Assembly (NCBI RefSeq): GCF_001650695.1
Contig: NZ_LWQS01000103.1
Span: forward strand, 1 to 64,000
Reading direction: 5' to 3'
DNA from: Chloroflexus islandicus
Lineage (GTDB): Bacteria; Chloroflexota; Chloroflexia; Chloroflexales; Chloroflexaceae
DNA: 64,000 nucleotides
Position 1 is the stretch's first letter. Each line of letters starts with the position of its first letter. This document shows positions 35,249-42,294 of this stretch, piece after piece. Both the position numbers and the translations under genes were made by a program. The notes under the pieces were generated by a model. That model made no database searches and was not told the DNA's origin. It saw nothing but the letters and a program-made list of their open reading frames with translations.

Positions 35249-36424
35249 ATGGACTACGATTACATCATTGCCGGCGCTGGCGCCGCCGGTCTCAGTCTGG
35301 CCTATCACCTTGGACAGAGCGCGTTGGCTGAACATTCGATCCTCTTGATTGATCCAAATCAAACCCGGCGGAACGATCGCACGTGGTGCTTTTGGGAAGT
35401 GGGCCAAGGCCCGTTTGAAGCGGTCGTCTCGCGGCGCTGGGATCATCTCTGGTTGTACGATGAGCGCTGGTCGGAGCGGTTGGCGATTGCGCCGTACCAG
35501 TATAAATTGATACAGGGCATTGACTTTTACCGGTTTGTTGATGACTGGATGGCGAACCGCCCGCAGATTACGCGCATACAGGGCAACGTTGAACGGTTTG
35601 TCGAGTTGCCTGATGGGGTGGCGGTGACGGCCGGCGGCAAGACCTATACCGCGCGGTTTGGCTTTAACAGCGTCTACCGGCCAGCGCCGGTGCCGCCCGG
35701 CTATCATGCATGGTTGCAACATTTTAAGGGGTGGGTGATCACGACCCCGCAACCGGTGTTCGACGCCGAAGCGGCCACCTTCATGGATTTTCGCATCCCG
35801 CAAGTCGGCGATGTACGGTTTGGCTACGTCTTGCCGTTCGATGCCCATACTGCATTGGTCGAGTACACGATCTTCTCGCCGCAACTGGTCAGCCAAGCCG
35901 AATACGAAGCCGGTTTGCAGCAGTATATCGCCGAACAGTTAGGCATCGACCGCTACGAGATCACGCACGTCGAATATGGAGTCATCCCGATGAGTGATGT
36001 GCCGTTGCCGCTGCGGCCTAGCCCGCACGTGCTCAATATCGGCACCGCCGGCGGGATGAGCAAGCCGTCCACCGGATATACCTTTCAGCGCATCCAGTGG
36101 CAGACGCGGCAGATCGTTGAGAGTCTGATCAGGGATGGGCATCCGTTCTACCCGCAGCCGCGCTTTAAGCGCCATGCGTGGATGGATAGCGTGTTGCTCA
36201 ATGTACTCGATGCCGGACGGATGCCGGGCCATCGCTTCTTCGCCAATCTGTTCCGCCACAACCCGATCCAGCGCGTGCTGCGCTTCCTCGACGAAGAGAC
36301 GACGTTGGCCGAGGATATGGCGTTGATGGCGACGGTCGAAATTATGCCATTTGCGATTGCAGCGCTGGCGGTGGCGTGGGGCCGGATGAGCGCGTTAGGC
36401 CGGCGCGAATTGGAAATGGGGTGA
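35249..36424 (+). CDS. crtY: Lycopene cyclase (CrtY/CrtL family)
   Basis: The 391-residue flavoprotein should convert lycopene ends into beta-rings in carotenoid synthesis. It starts with a Rossmann motif IIAGAGAAGLSLAYHL, has RTWCFWE near residue 48 as in the CrtY group, FDAHTALVEYTIFSP, and GTAGGMSKPSTGYTFQRIQ, the second flavin-contact block. Filamentous phototrophs that make gamma-carotene need one such enzyme. It is preceded by a TATAAT element and is not next to other carotenoid genes. Confidence 0.9.
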   Translation: MDYDYIIAGAGAAGLSLAYHLGQSALAEHSILLIDPNQTRRNDRTWCFWEVGQGPFEAVVSRRWDHLWLYDERWSERLAIAPYQYKLIQGIDFYRFVDDWMANRPQITRIQGNVERFVELPDGVAVTAGGKTYTARFGFNSVYRPAPVPPGYHAWLQHFKGWVITTPQPVFDAEAATFMDFRIPQVGDVRFGYVLPFDAHTALVEYTIFSPQLVSQAEYEAGLQQYIAEQLGIDRYEITHVEYGVIPMSDVPLPLRPSPHVLNIGTAGGMSKPSTGYTFQRIQWQTRQIVESLIRDGHPFYPQPRFKRHAWMDSVLLNVLDAGRMPGHRFFANLFRHNPIQRVLRFLDEETTLAEDMALMATVEIMPFAIAALAVAWGRMSALGRRELEMG

Positions 36425-36621
36425 ACAGGAACGCTGTTGATAACGCCGTCTGTTTCGAGCGCCGCACGTTCGTGCGGCGCTCGCTGTTATCGCAGTCACT
36501 GCCACCTGCTGGCACTGTCGCGAAATATGCGCTGATGGTTGGCTTCCTTTCTCTTGCAAACGACATCGCCTCTGGCTACTGTGCAAACAAGATATCAAGC
36601 GCATCGCGAAAGGAGGCTACT

Positions 36622-37140
36622 ACGGCTACCTCTACTCCCATTCTTGAATGGCAAGCGCATGCATCGCCGTTTCGCAATCGCAAGATTCTCAAGCAGTGGG
36701 CCGTGATCCTAGCGGTGATGCACGGTTTGCCGATTGTGTTGCTCGTCTTCATTGGCGGCAAGCAGGCAGCAGGGTTCATGTTCCTCATTGGGCTCGCTGT
36801 CGCGGCGGTTTCGCTGACGGTTATTGTGATCGTGGCGTGGTTGTACGATCGGATGGGATACCGGTACTCGTTTAGCATGTTCAATGAAGGTGTGATGGCG
36901 CAGGTTGGCCTGCCGGCAAGCACCACGTTACCAGTGGCATGGAAGGCGGGACCCCAGCCGATATCACTGTCGAACATCGTTGATGCCGTGCTCTGGAAGG
37001 ATGTGCAATATGCGGAGGTGGATGAACCATCGCGGCAAATAATGTTGCACCGCAGCGGCAGGGGGCCATTTCTCCTAGCTTGCACTGCTGACAATTTTGA
37101 TCGCGTGTACGCGTTTGTACGGTCGAAAACGCGCCGGTAG
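36622..37140 (+). CDS. PH-like membrane protein, paralog 1 (apparent ACG start)
   Basis: The ~172-residue protein has two adjacent transmembrane helices (LAVMHGLPIVLLVFI and VAAVSLTVIVIVAWLY) and a C-terminal ~90-residue domain like bacterial PH/YcxB proteins, ending GPFLLACTADNFDRV. It is the first of three tandem paralogs. AAGGAGG at 36610-36616 is followed six bases later by ACG, which aligns with the initiator ATG of paralog 2 (TATSTPILEW versus MNASTLLLEW). An in-frame ATG at 36535 would add 29 residues absent from the paralogs. An ACG start, or a mutated start, is inferred. Confidence 0.65.
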   Translation, partial: TATSTPILEWQAHASPFRNRKILKQWAVILAVMHGLPIVLLVFIGGKQAAGFMFLIGLAVAAVSLTVIVIVAWLYDRMGYRYSFSMFNEGVMAQVGLPASTTLPVAWKAGPQPISLSNIVDAVLWKDVQYAEVDEPSRQIMLHRSGRGPFLLACTADNFDRVYAFVRSKTRR

Positions 37141-37237
37141 CGATGGGTCACAGAATACTTCACCGCAAGCGGCGATAGCAGGCTGAGGGGCGTCCCATGA
37201 CGCTGGATGGTTACGGCTGGGGAAGGAACGTACATCC

Positions 37238-37780
37238 ATGAATGCGTCTACGTTGTTGCTTGAATGGAAGGTTGATGCGTCGCCGTTCCGGAATCGGGTC
37301 GTGCTCCAGCAGATGGGGTTGGTGTTCGGCATTCCGATCGTGTTGCTCGGGCTGTTTATGGTTGCGATCACCGAGCAGAATCGGTGGCAAGTCGCCTTGC
37401 AGGTCATGGCGGTGACCGGTGGCGTGATGCTGGGATTGTTGCTCTTGGTGATGCTGGTGTTTACTCTCGTGGGGTACGAGCAGCATTTTCAACTTGACGA
37501 CGAGGGTGTGCAGGCGAAGGTCAGCGGGCGCACGAGCGCCTTTTTGAAACTGGTGCGGATTGGCTTGCTGTTCAGTGGCCGGCCCTCAGCAATGGGGGCC
37601 GGTCTCGTCATGCGCACCGGCGATGCGATTCGCTGGCGCGATGTGGCGAAGGTGGAGGTTGATGAACGCCAGCGCCAGATGACCCTCTACCGCAAAGGCG
37701 GTTCGCCGTTTCTGCTAGCTTGCACCGCCGAGAATTTTGCGACGGTGCGTGAGATTGTGCAGGCGAAAACGGGGGCGTAG
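37238..37780 (+). CDS. PH-like membrane protein, paralog 2
   Basis: The 180-residue protein shares the architecture of its neighbours: a short N-terminus (LLLEWKVDASPFRN), two transmembrane helices (LVFGIPIVLLGLFMVAI and GGVMLGLLLLVMLVFTLV), then a beta-rich PH-like domain with DAIRWRDVAKVEVD and PFLLACTAENFATVREIV. GGAAGGA precedes the ATG. The last ~30 residues are almost identical to paralog 3, which suggests recent duplication or conversion. Function unknown. Confidence 0.78.
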   Translation: MNASTLLLEWKVDASPFRNRVVLQQMGLVFGIPIVLLGLFMVAITEQNRWQVALQVMAVTGGVMLGLLLLVMLVFTLVGYEQHFQLDDEGVQAKVSGRTSAFLKLVRIGLLFSGRPSAMGAGLVMRTGDAIRWRDVAKVEVDERQRQMTLYRKGGSPFLLACTAENFATVREIVQAKTGA

Positions 37781-37828
37781 GGATGTTGTTCTTACGCTCA
37801 CCCAAGCTATGCTTAGAAAGTGTAACCT

Positions 37829-38371
37829 ATGAATTCCCCCGCGGTTGCGCTCGAATGGCAGGTTGACGCATCACCGTTTCGGAATCCGGCCATTTGGCGG
37901 CAAATGGCGCTGGTGTTTGGCGGCCCGATCATATTGCTTGGCTTGTTGATCGCACTCGTGACTGAACACGATCGCTGGCTCGCCGCCTTGCGGATGATGG
38001 GTATTGGCGCTGCTGCCGTCGTGGGGTTGCTGTTGGTCGCGATGGTGCTGTTCAAGTTGCTTGGCTACCAGCAACATATTCAGCTTGATGAGACAGGCGT
38101 GCGATCTCAGGTCAGCGGACGGGCGCCGGTCTTCATGAAGATGGTGCGAGCCAGATCGCTCTTGAGCGGGCAGACCTCGGTGACGGCGTCAGGGATGGCG
38201 GTGCGCACGAACTATGCGATCCGTTGGGGGAAGGTGCGGAAGGTAGAGGTTGATGCCCAACAGTACGCGCTGATCCTCTACCCTCCCAGCGGGCCGCCGT
38301 TGCTGCTGGCATGCACTGCCGAGAATTTTGCGACGGTGCGCGAGATTGTGCAGGCGAAAACGGGGGCGTAG
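37829..38371 (+). CDS. PH-like membrane protein, paralog 3
   Basis: A 180-residue paralog of the two preceding genes with the same two-helix plus PH-like layout (LEWQVDASPFRNPAIWRQ, then YAIRWGKVRKVEVD, then LLACTAENFATVREIVQAKT). The final ~60 bases including the stop are nearly identical to paralog 2. No clear ribosome site is seen before its ATG. Its stop is followed at once by the 22-bp tandem array. Confidence 0.78.
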   Translation: MNSPAVALEWQVDASPFRNPAIWRQMALVFGGPIILLGLLIALVTEHDRWLAALRMMGIGAAAVVGLLLVAMVLFKLLGYQQHIQLDETGVRSQVSGRAPVFMKMVRARSLLSGQTSVTASGMAVRTNYAIRWGKVRKVEVDAQQYALILYPPSGPPLLLACTAENFATVREIVQAKTGA

Positions 38372-38375
38372 GGGC

Positions 38376-38549
38376 AAAGTGCGCTCTGTCGTTGGGCAGA
38401 GCACGCTCTGTCGTTGGGCAGAGCACGCTCTGTCGTTGGGCAGAGCACGCTCTGTCGTTGGGCAGAGCACGCTCTGTCGTTGGGCAGAGCACGCTCTGTC
38501 GTTGGGCAGAGCACGCTCTGTCGTTGGGCAGAGCACGCTCTGCCCCTAC
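38376..38549. repeat. 22-bp tandem array, seven copies plus a partial one
   Basis: ctctgtcgttggg occurs at 38383 and every 22 bases to 38515, with a partial unit at 38537. At each junction CAGAGC-AC-GCTCTG is a perfect inverted repeat, related to the palindromes at 32.4 and 33.6 kb. The array lies between convergent genes and ends on the aroB stop codon. Reading frames across it are repeat artefacts, and there are no unique spacers. Confidence 0.95.
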
Positions 38550-39673
38550 AATGCCGGTGACGACGATAACACCGTTTCGATCACATCGATCGGCACATCG
38601 CTGCGCACGGTGACGTGCCCGATGGCGGTGGGCAACACCCAGCGCACTTTGCCGGCCTGCACCTTCTTGTCGCGGGTGATGAGCGCCAGAATCGCCTCGC
38701 GGTCAAGGTCTGCCGGCATTGCGGTGGCGAGGCCGTAAGCGGCGAGGAGGGCGCGCTGCCGTTCGACTAGCTCTGGCGCACACATTCCGAGCGCGACCGC
38801 AATCCGCGCCGCGGCGTCCATGCCGATCGCGACGCATTCGCCGTGCAGCAGGCGGTAGCCGAGCAGTTGCTCGATGGCGTGGCCGATGGTGTGGCCGTAA
38901 TTGAGCGTAATCCGCTCGCCGCGCTCGAATTCGTCGATCGAGACGACTTCAACTTTCACCGCGACAGCACGAGCGATGATGCCGGTGAGTTCGGTGGTCA
39001 ACTCGGCGTCGCCGGCGTCCCACGCGGCGGGGTTGGCGGCGTGCCAGCCGCGCGCGGCGGCGAGGTCTGCGAGGGCGGCAAACAGGCCGGCGTCGCGGAT
39101 GACGCCGTGCTTGATCACCTCGGCCCAACCGGCGCGCAACTCGCGGGGGGGCAGCGTCGCCAGCAGGTTGGTGTCGGCTAGCACTAGCCGGGGTTGGTGA
39201 AAGGCGCCAATCAGGTTTTTGCCCAACGGATGGTTAATGCCGGTCTTGCCGCCGACGGCGGCATCGACCATCGCCAAGAGCGTGCTAGGCAATTGCACCA
39301 GCGCCACGCCGCGCAAGACGGTTGCCGCGGCGAAACCGGCTAGATCGCCGATCACGCCGCCACCCAGCGCCAGCACGGCGTCGCGCCGCTCGATACCGTT
39401 GCCGATCATCCAATCGTAGAGCCGGTGCAGTTCGGCGAACGACTTGCTGTTTTCCCCTGACGGAACCGTGATGGTATGCACGCGGTAATCGGCGGCGCGC
39501 AGCGTTGCCGCCGTCTGTTCGGCGACCGCCGCCAGATGCTCGTCGGCAACCAGCCACAGCGCGCCGCGCAAGCCGAGTTCGGCTAGCCGGTCAGCGAGGG
39601 TCGCCAACACGCCTGCGCCGGTGACGACCGGGTATTGGGTGGTGCTGGTGGTGACGGTGAGGGTGGTTGTCAT
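38546..39673 (-). CDS. aroB: 3-Dehydroquinate synthase
   Basis: The 375-residue enzyme catalyses the second step of the shikimate pathway, turning DAHP into 3-dehydroquinate with NAD and a metal. Visible motifs are VPSGENSKSF, LALGGGVIGDLAGFAAATVLRG region, PSTLLAMVDAAVGGKTGINH and metal-binding His residues in NYGHTIGHAIE and LHGECVAIGM. The start at 39673 (MTTTLTVTTSTTQYPVV) is chosen over the upstream extension. Its stop codon lies in the last unit of the 22-bp array. Confidence 0.96.
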   Translation of the reverse strand: MTTTLTVTTSTTQYPVVTGAGVLATLADRLAELGLRGALWLVADEHLAAVAEQTAATLRAADYRVHTITVPSGENSKSFAELHRLYDWMIGNGIERRDAVLALGGGVIGDLAGFAAATVLRGVALVQLPSTLLAMVDAAVGGKTGINHPLGKNLIGAFHQPRLVLADTNLLATLPPRELRAGWAEVIKHGVIRDAGLFAALADLAAARGWHAANPAAWDAGDAELTTELTGIIARAVAVKVEVVSIDEFERGERITLNYGHTIGHAIEQLLGYRLLHGECVAIGMDAAARIAVALGMCAPELVERQRALLAAYGLATAMPADLDREAILALITRDKKVQAGKVRWVLPTAIGHVTVRSDVPIDVIETVLSSSPAL

Positions 39674-39793
39674 CGTGATAGCCTTATGGTACACGGATCT
39701 GCGTCTTGGCACTCGTTGCGCTCATACGGTTAGATGAGCGTGCGCAAGGCTCAATCATACCATTCCTTGGCGAGCATGAGTATCGGAGAGGGG

Positions 39794-39949
39794 ATGCGGC
39801 AGTGAAACTGCCGCACTCCAGAGGCTAAAGTAGTGAAACTGCCGCACTCCAGAGGCTAAAGTAGTGAGACTGCCGCACTCCATAATCTGTTGCCGGGATG
39901 CGGCAGTGAAACTGCCGCACTCCAAAGGCTAAAGCAGTGGGACTGTCAC
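39794..39949. repeat. gcggcagt/actgccgc palindromic tandem repeats
   Basis: Two blocks start atgcggcagtgaaactgccg; within the first, a ~31-bp unit (actgccgcactccagaggct) repeats. Related elements are in the 21.5-21.8 kb duplication. The rest of 39674-39967 shows no gene. Confidence 0.85.
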
Positions 39950-39967
39950 ATGCCATGCTAACAATCG

Positions 39968-40102
39968 TTACTTTCGCCGCCGGTTATAGATAGTCATAAT
40001 CACCGCGACCAGTAATAACGCCAACCCCAGATAGGTCAACGGGCCGGGCCACGGTTCCGGCTCTTGCTGCAATACACTGAGTAACACGACATAATGTTCC
40101 AC
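39968..40102 (-). CDS. 44-residue single-pass membrane peptide
   Basis: A short frame begins with GTG three bases after the moeA stop and ends in TAA. The peptide starts MEHYVVLLSVLQQEPEPWPG, has one hydrophobic helix (LTYLGLALLLVAVIMTIY) and ends NRRRK, the charge layout of a single-pass protein with a cytoplasmic C-terminus. AAGGAT in the end of moeA could serve as ribosome site. Its function is unknown; it is probably cotranscribed with moeA. Confidence 0.6.
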   Translation of the reverse strand: MEHYVVLLSVLQQEPEPWPGPLTYLGLALLLVAVIMTIYNRRRK

Positions 40103-40105
40103 GGG

Positions 40106-41341
40106 TTATCCTTCGCTCAAGAGCGGGCCGGTGAGCAGTGCCGGCAACACGCTGCCAACCGGGTAGACCGTTTCACCGGCGGGCACGAGCAGGAGGCCAT
40201 TAGCCCCGCGCAGCGAGAGGATGCGCGAGCTGCCTTGGCCGCCGGTGCTGGTGGCGAAGAGCCGGCCTGCCCGGTAGGTAACGATAATGCGCTGGTATTC
40301 GGGCCGGTCAGGGGCCGGAGTGATTGGGCTATCGAGCGTTACCTCAACGTGCGGGCGGAATGGTCTGGCGTCGCCTTGCAGCGCGCGCAGCGCCGGACGA
40401 ACGAACACTTCAAACGAGACCAGTGACGAGACGGGGAATCCCGGCAGGCCAAAGACAAGCTTGCCGTTCACGGTGGCGAAGGTGGTGGGTTTGCCCGGTT
40501 TGAAGGCGATGCGGCCAAAGTGAACCGTGCCGAGTTCGGCGAGCAGGGGTTTGATGAGGTCACGGGTACCCATACTGACGCCGCCGCTGGTAATCAAGAC
40601 ATCGGCCTGCTCAAGGCCGCGCAAGATGGCTTGGCGCTGCACGGCAATGTCATCGCGGGCAATGCCGAGCGAGATCGGCTCGCCGCCGGCCTCGCGCACA
40701 GCCGCCATCAGCGCATAGCGGTTGCTATCGCGCACCGCGCCGCCGGGCCGCGTTTCACCCGGCTCGACCACCTCATCGCCGGTGGCGAGCACCGCCACTC
40801 GGGGCCGGCGGTAGACACTGATGCGGGTGAGGCCGAGGGTGGCGAGGATGCCGATGTCGGCTGCGCCGAGGATCGTGCCAGCGGTGAGCGCGATCTGGCC
40901 GCGCGCGACATCTTGCCCGACCACATGCACATAGTCGCCGGGTTTCAGCTCGCGCTTGATAAAGAGCATCCCATCGCGCTCTTCGGTCAGCTCAACCGGG
41001 ATCATCGCGTCAGCGCCGGGAGGCATCGGCGCGCCGGTCATGATCCGGGTCGCTTCGCCGGGGCCGAGCGCCACCGTCGTGTCGCCGCCGGCGGTCAGTT
41101 CACCGACCACGCGCCGCGGGGCGAGACCATCGCCGGCCCGGAGGGCGTAGCCGTCCATGGCCGCTTTGGGCACGTCAGGAATATCTTCCGGCGCGGCAAT
41201 ATCGGTTGCCAACACCCGACCCAGTGCGGTGAGCGCGTCGATCTCTTCGCTGCCCAGCGGTTGGGTGTGCGCCATGATCATCGCGGTGGCGTCGGCGATG
41301 CTGACCATTGGGTATGGTGATTCACGGAGCATATTGGACAC
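40106..41341 (-). CDS. moeA: Molybdopterin molybdenumtransferase
   Basis: The ~411-residue enzyme inserts molybdate into adenylated molybdopterin. Motifs are AAMDGYALRAGD near the N-terminus, TGAPMPPGADAMIPVE, VLATGDEVVEPG, NRYALMAAV, TSGGVSMGTRD and LVFGLPGFPVSSLVSFE. A GTG at 41341 has AGGAG seven bases upstream; ATG 41332 is also in frame. It follows the repeat region and lies downstream of the CoxL-like molybdoenzyme gene on the same strand, so a functional link is likely. Confidence 0.95.
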   Translation of the reverse strand: MSNMLRESPYPMVSIADATAMIMAHTQPLGSEEIDALTALGRVLATDIAAPEDIPDVPKAAMDGYALRAGDGLAPRRVVGELTAGGDTTVALGPGEATRIMTGAPMPPGADAMIPVELTEERDGMLFIKRELKPGDYVHVVGQDVARGQIALTAGTILGAADIGILATLGLTRISVYRRPRVAVLATGDEVVEPGETRPGGAVRDSNRYALMAAVREAGGEPISLGIARDDIAVQRQAILRGLEQADVLITSGGVSMGTRDLIKPLLAELGTVHFGRIAFKPGKPTTFATVNGKLVFGLPGFPVSSLVSFEVFVRPALRALQGDARPFRPHVEVTLDSPITPAPDRPEYQRIIVTYRAGRLFATSTGGQGSSRILSLRGANGLLLVPAGETVYPVGSVLPALLTGPLLSEG

Positions 41342-42294
41342 AGTTGATCTCCTTGTTAGGGTTTTACCGCAGAGAACGCAGGGGACGCAGAGGTTGATCA
41401 ACATTCCCAAGATCTCTGCGCCCTTTGCGCCCTTTGCGCCTTTGCGTGTGAATCCTTTGCGCCCTTTGCCCCCGCTGCGCCGTTTGGATTGGCCCCCACC
41501 CCTCGCCCCTCCCCCAGCGGGGGAGGGGGAATGTTACCGCAGCGGACGCAGGGGACGCAGAGGGTACGGGAGCAAGGGGCAGGACACGCTTTTTCCGTAT
41601 TTTCTCAATCCTTTGCGCCCTTTGCGTGCTTGGCGCCTTTGCGTTTGATCCCTCTACGCTTTTGCCCCCGCTGCGCCGTTTGGATTGGCCCCCACCCCTC
41701 GCCCTTCCCCCAGCGGGGGAGGGGGAATGTTACCGCAGCGGACGCAGGGGACGCAGAGGGTACGGGAGCAAGGGGCAGGACACGCTTTTTCCGTATTTTC
41801 TCAATCCTCTGCGCCCTTTGCGCCTTTGCGTTTGAGTCCTCTACGCCTTTGCCCCCGCTGCGCCGTTTGGATTGGCCCCCACCCCTCGCCCCTCCCCCGC
41901 TGGGGGAGGGGGAATGTTACCGCAGAGAACGCAGGGAACGCAGAGGGTACGGGAGCAAGGGGCAGGACACGCTTTTTCCGTATTTTCTCAATCCTTTGCG
42001 CGCTCTGCGTTCTTTGCGCCTTTGCGTGTGAATTCTCTGCGTTCTTTGCGTGTGAGTCCTCTGCGCCGTTGCCCCCGCTGCGCCATTTGGATTGGCCCCC
42101 ACCCCTTGCCCCTCCCCCGCTGGGGGAGGGGGAATGTTACCGCAGCGGACGCAGGGAACGCGGAGGATGATCAACATTCCCAACATCTTTGCGCCCTTTG
42201 CGTGCTTGGCGCCTTTGCGTGTGAATCCTCTGCGCCCTTTGCGTACTTTGCGCCTTTGCGTGTGAGTCCTCTGCGCCTTTGCCCCCTCTGCGCC
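41342..42294. repeat. Four imperfect ~190-220 bp tandem repeats
   Basis: ttggattggcccccaccc recurs at 41484, 41680, 41867 and 42087; ggcaggacacgctttttccg at 41578, 41774 and 41961. Each unit carries a cctcccccagcggggga-type hairpin, a ttaccgcag-gacgcagg stretch and gcgcctttgcg words. The open frames through it encode only low-complexity repeats. No gene is supported. Confidence 0.92.

Noticed and set aside
38376-38549. Possible CRISPR array
   Set aside because: Units are contiguous 22-mers without unique spacers and no cas gene is present.
41489-42170. Long open frames in the 41.5-42.2 kb repeats
   Set aside because: They encode the same low-complexity peptide in several frames because the DNA is repeated; no gene-like composition or ribosome site.
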